Part shown: in pieces, positions 8,802 to 17,072 of the stretch
Numbering within the stretch: the first letter of the stretch is position 1
How the letters are laid out: each line of letters starts with the position of its first letter
Assembly (NCBI GenBank): GCA_965247435.1
Contig: OZ252019.1
Location: 4,154,001 to 4,218,000, forward strand
Reading direction: 5' to 3'
From: Ilyomonas sp965247435
GTDB taxonomy: Bacteria; Bacteroidota; Bacteroidia; Chitinophagales; Chitinophagaceae
DNA: 64,000 bases
The notes under the pieces: generated by a model
What the model saw: only the letters and a program-made list of their open reading frames with translations
What the model was told of the DNA's origin: nothing
The model's database searches: none
Made by a program: the position numbers and the translations under genes

Positions 8802-9578
8802 GTGATAACAGTTAAAAACATTAAGAAAAGCTTTGGCGAGAAAACCATTTTACAGGACATCAGCAGTACGATGCAAACGGGCAAGTGCAACCTGATTATC
8901 GGCACCAGCGGCAGCGGCAAAACGGTATTGATGAAGCTCATGATCGGCCTGTTTAAGCCCGATGCCGGCGAGATATGCTACGATAACCAGGACATGGTTT
9001 CTATGAGCGATGAAGACAGGAAGCAGTTGCGCCAGCAGATCGGGATGCTGTTTCAGGGCTCTGCTTTATTTGATTCGCAAACAGTGGAAGAAAATGTTAT
9101 GTTTCCGCTGCAGATGTTTACCAATATGAGCTATAAGGAACGTAAAAACCGTGTAAACGAAGTATTGGATAAAGTGAACCTGAAAGATGCCAACCGGAAA
9201 TACCCGGCCGAAATAAGTGGCGGGATGATGAAGCGGGTGGGCATCGCAAGAGCGATTGTAATGAACCCTAAATACCTGTTTTGCGATGAACCCAACTCGG
9301 GGCTCGATCCGCAAACATCGGGGCTGATTGACGAGCTTATTCATGATATAACCATTGAAAATAATATTACTGCGGTTATAAATACGCATGACATGAACAG
9401 TGTAATGGAGATCGGCGATCATATTCTTTTTATGACCGAAGGTTTAAAGCAGTGGGAAGGTTCTAAAGACGACATTATCTTCAGTAAAAATAAAGTGCTT
9501 AACGACTTTATATTCGCTTCTTCTTTTTTGCAGGATGCCAAAGAAAAAAGAATGGAAGAAGCAGCAGAGAAGAAGTAA
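8802..9578 (+). CDS. ABC transporter ATP-binding protein, MlaF type
   Basis: The 258-residue ATPase has Walker A GTSGSGKT near 34-41, a Q-loop (GMLFQGSALFDSQTV), signature ISGGMMKRVGIARA and Walker B YLFCDEPNSGLDP followed by the H-loop NTHD. SALFDSLTV-like and SGGMMKRVGIARA sequences are typical of MlaF/Ttg2A, the ATPase of phospholipid (Mla) transporters. Start is GTG. The usual MlaE permease and MCE-domain partners are not adjacent: upstream is lysA (222 bp away) and downstream is a toxin-antitoxin relic. The partners must be elsewhere, or the gene is an orphan. Confidence 0.85.
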   Translation: MITVKNIKKSFGEKTILQDISSTMQTGKCNLIIGTSGSGKTVLMKLMIGLFKPDAGEICYDNQDMVSMSDEDRKQLRQQIGMLFQGSALFDSQTVEENVMFPLQMFTNMSYKERKNRVNEVLDKVNLKDANRKYPAEISGGMMKRVGIARAIVMNPKYLFCDEPNSGLDPQTSGLIDELIHDITIENNITAVINTHDMNSVMEIGDHILFMTEGLKQWEGSKDDIIFSKNKVLNDFIFASSFLQDAKEKRMEEAAEKK

Positions 9579-9589
9579 GTGGGAAAGAT

Positions 9590-9926
9590 TTATAAACAGG
9601 CCGGATGAATGACAACTTTTGGTATGGAAAAACTCTCCTGTACAGATTCGATAATTAAGTCGAAAATTTCCATAATAGTTTCGTAAGTATTGTCTTTTGC
9701 AAGGATTACAATTACTGCAACCGGATACCTTTTAAAATTTTGCCGGAGCGATAAATTATTATCAATCGTTATAAATACATTGAAACCATTTATAATCATC
9801 CGATGTAATAATTCTCCGTTTCTCTTGCCTAACCACTGTAAATCTTTAAGCGTATATGCATCTATATCTTTGTCTTTAATTTATATTTTAACTTAACAGG
9901 AAGATTTCATCTAATAACAGTTTCAT
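9590..9926 (-). pseudogene. DUF5615 PIN-like toxin, two frameshifts
   Basis: The intact part (C-terminal about 69 residues, from MIINGFNVFITIDNN) matches DUF5615, a small PIN-like nuclease family paired with DUF433 antitoxins. Upstream, the rest is present in other frames: ATG at 9926 starts MKLLLDE, then LPVKLKYKLK in a second frame, then KDIDAYTLKDLQWLGKRNG joining the long frame. One missing base after GATGAA (restoring DENLP) and one near AAAGAC would rebuild a 112-residue protein of normal length. The start follows the antitoxin stop by 6 bp, with GGAAG just before ATG. As written it cannot make the full toxin. Loss next to A-runs could also be assembly error. Confidence 0.78.
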
Positions 9927-9932
9927 CTTCCA

Positions 9933-10148
9933 TTATTTTTGGTGAGTCAAAAATTTTGGCGCCAAAAACAAAACTGCTTCTGCTCCCGTTCGTTCAACAC
10001 AAGAAAAGTTTTCTAAAAAAGCCTCAGGTGTATAACCTTTTTCCAAATGCCAAAACAAGCTTTGTACCGGCACCCGGCTGCCTTTAAATACTGGTTTGCC
10101 AAACTGTATTTCCTCATTCGTAGTTATAAAATCAGCAATTGTTGACAT
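9933..10148 (-). CDS. DUF433 antitoxin
   Basis: The 71-residue protein has the DUF433 core: ITTNEEIQFGKPVFKGSRVPV followed by the helix YTPEAFLENFSCVERTGAEAVLF. DUF433 proteins are winged-helix antitoxins that neutralise DUF5615 PIN-like toxins and usually repress the operon; the toxin frame follows 6 bp later. With the toxin broken, the antitoxin may be a bystander or may silence similar loci elsewhere (inference). The tail KFLTHQK is a little shorter than in many relatives. Confidence 0.85.
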   Translation of the reverse strand: MSTIADFITTNEEIQFGKPVFKGSRVPVQSLFWHLEKGYTPEAFLENFSCVERTGAEAVLFLAPKFLTHQK

Positions 10149-10281
10149 ATATCAAAGATGATATATTTTAAAAGACAACTATACCTGCAAGCGCCTTACT
10201 GCGCGGCAAATGAATTAAGAAATTAATAAGCAGCATATTTTGCTTACCTGCCCATTTACTTATTTAAGAGATTAATAAATA

Positions 10282-10308
10282 TTGCTTTGCCGGCGTTTCC
10301 TATTTTTG
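10282..10308 (+). promoter_or_regulatory. Probable promoter of the comA-aroE pair
   Basis: TATTTTTG at 10301-10308 matches the Bacteroidota -7 box, with TTG at 10282-10284 16 bases upstream as a -33 element. The ATG lies 25 bp downstream. Confidence 0.55.
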
Positions 10309-10333
10309 CGCCGCACCTAAATGTTTATCCTGC

Positions 10334-11113
10334 ATGAATTTCAACCTGATACAAATACCGGAACGTACCCAGCAGCCACGCATCAACGGCATTACAATGG
10401 TTATGGACAAAGGCCTTAGCATTAATGAAGCAAAGAACTGGCTTAGCATCGCGCATCCGTATGTAGATGTGGTAAAGCTTGGCTTCGGCACTTCGTTCGT
10501 AACACCCAACCTGCGCGAAAAAATTGAAGTGTATCAATCTTACAACATTCCCGTTTACTTCGGCGGCACCCTGTTCGAGGCCTTTCTCATACGTAACCAG
10601 TTAGACGATTATATCGCTATCTGTAAAGATTATGGTATCACTTTTATGGAGGTAAGTGACGGTTCTATCACCATTCCACACGCCGAGAAGTGCGGCTATA
10701 TAGAAAAGCTGACCAAATATGCTACGGTGCTGAGCGAGGTAGGCAGCAAAGACGCAGCGCACATTATTCCACCCTACAAATGGATAGAACTGATGCGCGC
10801 CGAACTGGCTGCAGGTTCTACTTATGTAATTGCAGAAGCCCGCGAGGGTGGCAATGTTGGTATCTATCGCGGCAGCGGCGAAGTACGCGAAGGGCTGGTA
10901 AACGAAATACTTACACAAATACCCGGCGAAAAAATATTGTGGGAAGCGCCGCAGAAAGAACAGCAGCTCTACTTTCTGGAACTGCTTGGCTGCAATGTAA
11001 ATCTCGGCAATATTGCACCATCGGAGATTATCCCGCTGGAAACGATGCGCATTGGCCTGCGTGGCGATACCTTCCATTTGTACCTCGATGAATTAACCAA
11101 ACACAGGATGTAA
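10334..11113 (+). CDS. comA: Phosphosulfolactate synthase (ComA family)
   Basis: The 259-residue protein matches the (2R)-phospho-3-sulfolactate synthase family, TIM-barrel enzymes that add sulfite to phosphoenolpyruvate. Supporting blocks: DKGLSINEA near 27-35, DVVKLGFGTSF near 47-57, YFGGTLFE near 77-84, EVSDGSI near 106-112, EAREGGNVGIYR near 168-179 and LGNIAPSEIIPLETMRIGLRGDT near the end. In methanogens it opens coenzyme M synthesis; Bacteroidota homologs are common but their role is unsettled. No ComB or ComC gene is next to it. Instead aroE starts 2 bp after its stop, so the two are one transcript. Confidence 0.87.
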   Translation: MNFNLIQIPERTQQPRINGITMVMDKGLSINEAKNWLSIAHPYVDVVKLGFGTSFVTPNLREKIEVYQSYNIPVYFGGTLFEAFLIRNQLDDYIAICKDYGITFMEVSDGSITIPHAEKCGYIEKLTKYATVLSEVGSKDAAHIIPPYKWIELMRAELAAGSTYVIAEAREGGNVGIYRGSGEVREGLVNEILTQIPGEKILWEAPQKEQQLYFLELLGCNVNLGNIAPSEIIPLETMRIGLRGDTFHLYLDELTKHRM

Positions 11114-11115
11114 AT

Positions 11116-11853
11116 ATGCGCATGTTTGGTATCATTGGCTTTCGGCTATCCCATTCTTTTTCCGGGCGGTATTTTACAGAGAAATTTGAGCAGGAAAATA
11201 TTAAAGATGCCGTATTTAAAAACTTCCCGATTGAGCGCATAACTGATTTGCAACAGGTACTGAACGAGCATCCAACGCTGCAAGGCCTGGCGGTCACCAT
11301 TCCCTTTAAAAAAGCGGTACTGCCCCTGTTGCATCAATGCACAGATGATGTGGCGCAGATGGGCGCTTGTAACTGCATTCGTGTAAAAGAAGGCAAATTG
11401 TATGGCTATAATACAGATATACTGGGCTTTGAGGCATCTTTCATCAGGCTGCTGCAACCGCAGCATACCGGTGCGCTGGTGTTGGGCAGCGGCGGCGCAG
11501 CCGCCGCTGTAATATACGTATTGGATAAGCTGAAGATGCCGTATCATATTATTTCCCGCAAGGCTATACCCGAAATAAACAGCTTGCGTTATACAGATAT
11601 AGATGCGGCCCTGCTACAACAATATACCGTGATTATTAACTGCACGCCATTGGGTACTTATCCCGATGTGGAAGAAGCGCCGCTCCTGCCCTATCATCTG
11701 CTTACCCCGCAGCATTATCTATTCGATCTCGTCTATAATCCGCCGCTCACTAAATTCTTAGCGCTTGGTAAGGCCCGGGGCGCCGCTATACAAAACGGGT
11801 ATGATATGCTTACCATACAGGCGGAACACAACTGGAAGCTATGGAATCAATGA
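11116..11853 (+). CDS. aroE: Shikimate dehydrogenase
   Basis: AroE reduces 3-dehydroshikimate to shikimate with NADPH in aromatic amino-acid synthesis. The 245-residue protein shows the substrate site SHSFSGRYF near 12-20, the catalytic lysine K65 in TIPFKK, GACNCIR near 93-99 and YNTDILGF with the catalytic aspartate near 107; the cofactor loop is GSGGAAAAV. Length is typical of short Bacteroidota AroE. The start lies 2 bp after the comA stop, so translation is probably coupled. The stop lies at the start of a long inverted repeat. Confidence 0.9.
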   Translation: MRMFGIIGFRLSHSFSGRYFTEKFEQENIKDAVFKNFPIERITDLQQVLNEHPTLQGLAVTIPFKKAVLPLLHQCTDDVAQMGACNCIRVKEGKLYGYNTDILGFEASFIRLLQPQHTGALVLGSGGAAAAVIYVLDKLKMPYHIISRKAIPEINSLRYTDIDAALLQQYTVIINCTPLGTYPDVEEAPLLPYHLLTPQHYLFDLVYNPPLTKFLALGKARGAAIQNGYDMLTIQAEHNWKLWNQ

Positions 11854-12007
11854 GCCACAAAGACACAAAAGCACAAAGCGACTAATATCTTAAAGTAACA
11901 AGCAGGCACGTAATCAGTTTTATACAATTGTACAAGGCTAAAACAGCACGCAGTGTTATAAATACTGCGTATTGTTTTACTGCTTTGTGCCTTTGTTTCT
12001 TCGTGGC
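11854..12007. repeat. Long inverted repeat with nested hairpin
   Basis: Two 26-bp arms, 11854-11879 and 11982-12007, are inverted copies with about 22 of 26 matches (GCCACAAAGACACAAAAGC against GCCACGAAGAAACAAAGGC and a shared CACAAAGC end). In the middle, 11948-11970 is a smaller hairpin ACGCAGT / ACTGCGT. The left arm begins at the aroE stop and the right arm ends just before the convergent HNH gene. Similar repeats are known as dispersed palindromic repeats in Bacteroidota; here it could also serve as a two-way terminator. Confidence 0.7.
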
Positions 12008-12016
12008 AAATAATGT

Positions 12017-12304
12017 TTACTTCTTCATCTTTACACTCTTGTCATAAAACTGCGGTTCTTTTTTTCGCACCCATTTTATAAAGCGTACTATCTCTTCCTG
12101 CTGTTGTAACCGCTCTATCGTGTTGTAATATTTTTTAAGTTCCAATGCGGTAAAAACGGCGTGTATTTTATCATGACATATTTTGTGCAGCAGTACCGTT
12201 TCGGTGCCTTTACCACCCTTACTTAATGGCAGCAGGTGGTGCCTGTTGCAAGGCCCGGCTAATACTCTGCCGCATAAAAGGCATATTTCTTCCTGTCCGC
12301 TCAA
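12017..12304 (-). CDS. Small HNH endonuclease-like protein
   Basis: The 95-residue protein has CxxC at residues 8-11 (CLLCG), then RHHLLPLSKGGKG near 21-33 and LLHKICHDKIHAVF near 39-52, a classic HNH beta-beta-alpha-metal nuclease core with its zinc-binding cysteines. The C-terminal part (YNTIERLQQQEEIVRFIKWVRKK) matches free-standing bacterial HNH proteins of about 90-100 residues. Its target is unknown. It starts 3 bp after the stop of the upstream barrel gene on the same strand, so the two are probably co-transcribed. Confidence 0.8.
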   Translation of the reverse strand: MSGQEEICLLCGRVLAGPCNRHHLLPLSKGGKGTETVLLHKICHDKIHAVFTALELKKYYNTIERLQQQEEIVRFIKWVRKKEPQFYDKSVKMKK

Positions 12305-12307
12305 CGG

Positions 12308-12814
12308 CTACAATTTAAACCCATACGCCAAACGAAGCGCTAACTGATTGTAGTATCCATGATACTCTTTATGGGCGTATCCTTCGTACTTTATACTTAC
12401 ATCGAAGCCGCTGCCAAAAGCAAGGCCCGCAGAAGGAGAATAAATAAAAGAAGTGCCCAGACCATTTTTGGTACCAAAGCCTGCGCCCGCTTCACCAGCT
12501 ACATAAAAATTTTTAACCGGGAAAATCTTAAGACCGATTTTCAAAGGAATAATGCCAAAACCATCACCTGATTTATCGCTTTTTAAAAAATGATAGTACC
12601 CTGTGGTAAGAATACCCGAAACACTGTTGCCCAAACTTTGCTGCAGCCGCGCATCCAATCCTAAAACAACTTTCGTAGGATCTTTAAGTGTAGAACCGGC
12701 ATCAATACCAATGCCTAAGCGAGGACCGCTGTTCTGCGCATTTAACCGGTTAGATAAAAGGGCAAACACTAACAGCGTTGCTGTTAACTGCAGTACATTT
12801 TTTAATTTAATCAT
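12308..12814 (-). CDS. Outer-membrane beta-barrel family protein
   Basis: The 168-residue protein has a signal peptide (about 1-26, ending LNAQ) and glycine-rich amphipathic strands (LGIGIDAGSTL, VSGILTTGYYHF, FYVAGEAGAGFG, LAFGSGFDVSIKYEGY), closing with a C-terminal strand ALRLAYGFKL. This is the small outer-membrane barrel pattern common in Chitinophagaceae. No specific function can be given. It is divergent from the Crp-like regulator gene at 12888 and precedes the HNH gene by 3 bp. Confidence 0.7.
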   Translation of the reverse strand: MIKLKNVLQLTATLLVFALLSNRLNAQNSGPRLGIGIDAGSTLKDPTKVVLGLDARLQQSLGNSVSGILTTGYYHFLKSDKSGDGFGIIPLKIGLKIFPVKNFYVAGEAGAGFGTKNGLGTSFIYSPSAGLAFGSGFDVSIKYEGYAHKEYHGYYNQLALRLAYGFKL

Positions 12815-12887
12815 ATTTAAAAAAATTTAAAACAACTGTAATAAAAAATTATACCAAATACCTGTTTGCGGATTAATTTAGTAGCAC

Positions 12888-13478
12888 ATGAATATTACTG
12901 CCACGCTTGCACAACTGCAAAAAATTACGTATGCCACTCACCCGCTGGAAAGCGCTGTGTGGGATGCGTTTGCCGGTAGCTGGCAACCCTTTACGGCAAA
13001 GCGTAAAACGGTTCTTACCGCTGCCGGTGACACCGAGAAATACTTATACTTTGTAGCAGACGGCGTGCAACGCGCCTTTTACCTTACAGATGATAACAAG
13101 GAAGCAACGCTCGTGTTCACGTACCCGTATTCGTTCTCCGGCGTGCTGGATTCCTTCCTGTTGCAAACGCCGTCAAAATATTACCTCGAAACGCTTACCG
13201 GCAGCCAGCTTCTGCGCACAACCTTTCCACAAATGTCTTCCCTGATGCAGGCGCATCACTCTTTTGAAACATTTATCCGCAAAGCGCTGAGCCAAACGCT
13301 TGCCGGCGTGCTGGAAAGGCAAATAGAGCTGCAATGCTTCCCTGCCGAACAAAAATTTAAAACACTGCTAAAGCGAAGTCCGCATGTACTGCAATTAATT
13401 CCGCATAAATACTTAGCGTCTTACCTGGGCCTCGATGCAACCACTTTCAGCAAGCTGTTGGGATCGGTACGGTTGTAA
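12888..13478 (+). CDS. Crp/Fnr-family transcriptional regulator
   Basis: The 196-residue protein has an N-terminal cyclic-nucleotide-binding-like beta-roll (residues about 30-130, with LYFVADGVQRAFYL and the following ATLVFTYPYSF) and a short C-terminal helix-turn-helix ending HKYLASYLGLDATTFSKLLG. Bacteroidota members of this length often lack the key cAMP-binding residues and sense an unknown ligand. The next gene, a DinB-family protein, begins 67 bp downstream and is probably its partner or target, a pairing seen elsewhere. Confidence 0.82.
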   Translation: MNITATLAQLQKITYATHPLESAVWDAFAGSWQPFTAKRKTVLTAAGDTEKYLYFVADGVQRAFYLTDDNKEATLVFTYPYSFSGVLDSFLLQTPSKYYLETLTGSQLLRTTFPQMSSLMQAHHSFETFIRKALSQTLAGVLERQIELQCFPAEQKFKTLLKRSPHVLQLIPHKYLASYLGLDATTFSKLLGSVRL

Positions 13479-13545
13479 AAAATCCTGGCCTGCGCCAAGA
13501 TTTATGTTGAAGGCATTGGAGAGCTTTGCCTTAAATAAAAACAAT

Positions 13546-14151
13546 ATGCCCGCCTTCAACAGTAACCAGCTTGTAGCCGATTTACAGCAGCAAACAGCAA
13601 CATTTTTAAACGAAGCAATCCAAGAGTGGCAGATGCTGCCGCCCGCAGTAATGTTGTATAAAGAAAACCCGGGGAAATGGAGCGCCGCACAGTGCCTGCT
13701 GCACCTCAACAGTTACGGAGATTATTATTTGCCGGCAATAGCTCGTTCGCTTGATGAAGCGACAAGCAGGCAATGGCTGCACAAAGAGTGCTTTACGGGC
13801 AGCCTGCTCGGAAATTATTTTACAACCCTGATGCTGCCCAAAGATGCCGCCGGAATGGTAAAGAAGCTGAAAGCGCCTAAAAATCATACGCCGGTTGTAA
13901 ATGATAACAGCGATGCAGCTATTGCTGCTTTTATAGATCAGCAGGAGACGCTGCTGCAGTTGCTGGATAAAGCGCGGACAGTAAACATTGCCAAAGCCAG
14001 AACGCCGGTTTCCATCAGCCGGTTTATCAAACTGCCTATAGGCGATACATTCCGCTTTTTGGTTGCCCATAATTACCGGCATGTGCTGCAGGCAAAACGA
14101 GCGATAGACAGCAGTAAAAAACATACGATACAGTCTGCGCAATACCGGTAG
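13546..14151 (+). CDS. DinB-family protein
   Basis: The 201-residue protein (ATG 13546) matches the DinB/YfiT four-helix metal-binding fold: the first histidine motif is in KWSAAQCLLHLNSYGDYY near residues 45-62 and the second in FLVAHNYRHVLQAKRAI near 170-186, giving the three-His metal site (H54, and two His near 174-178). Members include thiol transferases and hydrolases; the substrate is unknown. The open frame continues upstream to 13435 into the regulator gene, but residues before MPAF look like out-of-frame translation, so I use the internal ATG. It follows the Crp-like regulator. Confidence 0.75.
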   Translation: MPAFNSNQLVADLQQQTATFLNEAIQEWQMLPPAVMLYKENPGKWSAAQCLLHLNSYGDYYLPAIARSLDEATSRQWLHKECFTGSLLGNYFTTLMLPKDAAGMVKKLKAPKNHTPVVNDNSDAAIAAFIDQQETLLQLLDKARTVNIAKARTPVSISRFIKLPIGDTFRFLVAHNYRHVLQAKRAIDSSKKHTIQSAQYR

Positions 14152-14244
14152 CACATAATCCGGCGCCTTATTATTATGATTCACACCAACAAAATTACAC
14201 TTGGTACAATTGCCGGTTTGCACACTTTAGTTCCTGTAGTTTCT

Positions 14245-14694
14245 TTATTCTTTAATTAAAAAAACACCTGCTATGACCAAGCTTATCCCTACAATTTTTT
14301 TAATGCTGATATCTGTGGCAGCAATACCAAACAAGCCAAATTTATCTATGGCAACAGAGATGAATAACTGCCCGGCAATAATTAAACTAAATGAAAGTGT
14401 GGCGCCAAGCCTTGGTACCAAAGCGGTAGCAATGCTCACGAAGAATGCACCCAACAACCCGCCGGTCCATATCCACCAGGGCGCGCCTTCTGTTCCGGAA
14501 AAATCGAAAGGGTTCCGGCGGGTTGCTATCAGGTAAAGCCCTAATAAAATAAAGCCTGTGGCAAAGGATATAAAAGCAGCGGCTATCGGGCTGTTGATGG
14601 CGCGGCTTAGCTTTCCGTTTACCCCGGCCTGTATCGGCATCAGGCAACCGGCTGATAGCACAATCAGCATGAAAAGAAAAGTTTTGGGTGTCAT
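14245..14694 (-). CDS. DUF606 (DMT-family) membrane protein
   Basis: The 149-residue protein has about five hydrophobic segments (FLFMLIVLSAGCLMPI, AAAFISFATGFILLGLYLI, WIWTGGLLGAFFVSIA, LSFSLIIAGQLFISVAI, IVGISLVIAGVFLI) and the MPIQAGVNGKL block typical of DUF606/YdcZ, small relatives of the drug/metabolite transporter superfamily. Most genomes carry two such halves that pair; only one is here. The frame opens 36 codons earlier (14802) but that stretch is not membrane-like and lacks a start context, so I chose ATG at 14694. It lies 111 bp after the isocitrate dehydrogenase gene on the same strand. Confidence 0.82.
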   Translation of the reverse strand: MTPKTFLFMLIVLSAGCLMPIQAGVNGKLSRAINSPIAAAFISFATGFILLGLYLIATRRNPFDFSGTEGAPWWIWTGGLLGAFFVSIATALVPRLGATLSFSLIIAGQLFISVAIDKFGLFGIAATDISIKKIVGISLVIAGVFLIKE

Positions 14695-14805
14695 AATAGC
14701 TCCATTGTACAGTGTAAATAAAAATGCTGATGACAGTGATGATAAAATTCTTGTAAAGACGTTTATACCAGCATCACCAGCACTGTTGCAGGCAAACAAC
14801 AATCA

Positions 14806-16017
14806 TTACCTGGCCGCCCGCTTTGCCTGTAAGCTTTTATCCAGCGCTTCTAAAAATTCTTCGGTGTATAAATAGTCTGTGCCATGCTCCACTTTGGGCT
14901 TGATGGTAATGGCCAGGTCCTTAGTCATCTTGCCGCTCTCCACCGTTTCTATACATACCTGCTCCAGCGCATGACAAAAATCAATCAGTTCCTGGTTGCC
15001 ATCCAGCTTGCCGCGAAACTCAAGGCCGCGTGTCCATGCAAAGATGGAAGCTATGGGATTGGTAGATGTTGGATTGCCTTTCTGGTACTCGCGGTAATGG
15101 CGCGTTACGGTGCCATGCGCAGCCTCCGCTTCCATTACGGTGCCGTCCGGCGTTACGAGCGTTGAAGTCATTAAACCTAAAGAGCCAAAGCCTTGCGCTA
15201 CCGTATCGCTCTGCACATCACCATCATAGTTTTTACAGGCCCATACAAAGTTGCCGTTCCACTTCAGTGCACTTGCAACCATGTCATCAATCAGGCGGTG
15301 CTCGTAATGTACATCCGTATATTCTTTGCTTATTTCTTCAAAAATATCTTTGAAACGGCCATCGTATTTTTTAAGAATCGTGTTTTTGGTAGAAAGATAC
15401 AGCGGCCAGCCTTTGCTCTTGGCCTGGTTAAAGCAGGCATGTGCAAAGCCGCGGATACTTTCATCCGTGTTGTACATGGCCAGGGCTACGCCGTCGCCTT
15501 TAAAATTATATACTTCAAATTCCTGCCTGGTTCCATCTTCTCCTTCAAACTTGATAGTGAGCCTGCCTTTGCCCTTCGTTACAAAATCGGTAGCGCGGTA
15601 CTGGTCGCCGAATGCATGACGGCCTATGCAGATGGGTGCCGTCCAGTTAGGCACCAGCCGTGGCACATTGCTGCAAACAATCGGCTCGCGGAATACGGTA
15701 CCGTCCAATATATTGCGGATAGTGCCGTTGGGGCTTTTCCACATCTGCTTAAGCTTAAACTCTTCTACCCGCGCTTCGTCCGGCGTAATGGTGGCGCACT
15801 TGATACCTACGCCGTACTGCCTGATGGCATGGGCAGCATCAATGGTTACCTGGTCGTTCGTTTCGTCGCGGTATTCTACACCAAGATCATAATATTTTAT
15901 GTCCACATCGATGTAAGGGAGTATCAGTTTGTCTTTGATAAATTTCCAGATAATACGGGTCATTTCATCACCATCCAGCTCTACTACCGGGTTAGCTACT
16001 TTAATTTTTTCGGCCAT
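14806..16017 (-). CDS. icd: NADP-dependent isocitrate dehydrogenase (type II, eukaryote-like)
   Basis: This TCA-cycle enzyme oxidises isocitrate to 2-oxoglutarate with NADP. The 403-residue protein matches the homodimeric eukaryote-like class: VELDGDEMTRIIW near 12-24, KSPNGTIRNILDGTVFREPI near 94-113 (substrate serine and arginines), the metal aspartates in RLIDDMVASALKWNG near 243-256 and NYDGDVQSDTVAQGFGSLGLM, and the cofactor loop EAAHGTVTRHYR near 307-318. Length is standard. A second, unrelated-class IDH lies at 57752. The gene is preceded by 186 bp that separate it from the divergent SGNH gene. Confidence 0.93.
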   Translation of the reverse strand: MAEKIKVANPVVELDGDEMTRIIWKFIKDKLILPYIDVDIKYYDLGVEYRDETNDQVTIDAAHAIRQYGVGIKCATITPDEARVEEFKLKQMWKSPNGTIRNILDGTVFREPIVCSNVPRLVPNWTAPICIGRHAFGDQYRATDFVTKGKGRLTIKFEGEDGTRQEFEVYNFKGDGVALAMYNTDESIRGFAHACFNQAKSKGWPLYLSTKNTILKKYDGRFKDIFEEISKEYTDVHYEHRLIDDMVASALKWNGNFVWACKNYDGDVQSDTVAQGFGSLGLMTSTLVTPDGTVMEAEAAHGTVTRHYREYQKGNPTSTNPIASIFAWTRGLEFRGKLDGNQELIDFCHALEQVCIETVESGKMTKDLAITIKPKVEHGTDYLYTEEFLEALDKSLQAKRAAR

Positions 16018-16203
16018 TGGTTTTTGTTTTTACAGGTAAAAAATAAACGGGTAGCAAATGTAATATTTATGTATGATGTAGCTGATCGTTTTAAAAAGGC
16101 TGATTTTAATAAATTTATAAACAAGCACGAACCAGCCCGGTACAATATTTCGTATGTTTAAGCTATCCCCGCGCCTAAACCAAAAAATAATGATCCATAT
16201 CGT

Positions 16204-16965
16204 ATGCAATACAAAAAAAAGGACCGTTTATTATCCTGCTTTTTTTCATTTATAAAAACTCCGGGCTTATTGCTGTTGTTGGTAACAAGTCTTGCCGGTG
16301 AGCAGGCGGCTGCCAGAGCCTGCTTCTTTGCTGCTGCTACGCAAAAAAAGCAAGCGTTTACAGACAGCGCCGTTAAAACATATCTTGCCTTGGGCGATTC
16401 GTACACCATTGGCCAGTCCATTGACTCATCGGAGCGGTTCCCGGCGCAAACAGCCGCCATATTAAAAAGGTATGGCATTCTTATCCCATCCATAGATTAT
16501 ATCGCAACCACCGGCTGGAAAACGGTGAATCTGCAATGGGCAATTGAGGCACAAAGAAAGAAACGCGTGTACGATTATGTAACGCTGCTGATCGGCGTAA
16601 ATGACCAGTATCAAAAAAGGGATACTATTGGCTACCGCGAACATTTCATCAACCTGCTGGAAAAAGCGATTGCCTTTGCCGGCAACCGGCCGGACCATGT
16701 ATTTGTATTGTCTATTCCCGATTACAGCGTCACGCCTTTTGGCCGCAGCCGCGATGTCTCCGGCAAGCAGATAGACGAATACAATGCTATCAACAAAAGT
16801 GCGGCGCTCAGCTACAACATTACTTATACAGATATTACCGGCATCAGCCGCTATGATGCTATAGATTCTACGATGCTGGCATTTGATGATATGCATCCAT
16901 CGGGCAAGCAATATGCGCAATGGGCGCAGGCATTGGCCACAAAAATGCTGCGGGTTTACGAGTGA
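16204..16965 (+). CDS. SGNH/GDSL hydrolase, secreted
   Basis: The 253-residue protein has an N-terminal hydrophobic segment (residues about 18-40) that could be a signal or anchor, then an SGNH fold: block I LALGDSYTIGQS with the nucleophile Ser near 64, block III LLIGVNDQY near 129-137, and block V DMHPSGKQYAQW near 233-244 with the catalytic Asp and His. SGNH enzymes are esterases or lipases acting on acyl or acetyl groups; the substrate is unknown. It is followed 107 bp later by a close paralog (17073), so this is a tandem duplication. Confidence 0.83.
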   Translation: MQYKKKDRLLSCFFSFIKTPGLLLLLVTSLAGEQAAARACFFAAATQKKQAFTDSAVKTYLALGDSYTIGQSIDSSERFPAQTAAILKRYGILIPSIDYIATTGWKTVNLQWAIEAQRKKRVYDYVTLLIGVNDQYQKRDTIGYREHFINLLEKAIAFAGNRPDHVFVLSIPDYSVTPFGRSRDVSGKQIDEYNAINKSAALSYNITYTDITGISRYDAIDSTMLAFDDMHPSGKQYAQWAQALATKMLRVYE

Positions 16966-17072
16966 TATTTATTAACAGGCACTTGCAACCGCTATAGCTA
17001 TTTTGTTCGTATTTTATTAAGCAGGGCTGCACAAAAATATCCGGCAAGGCCCGGCGATAATTATTTTACAAC

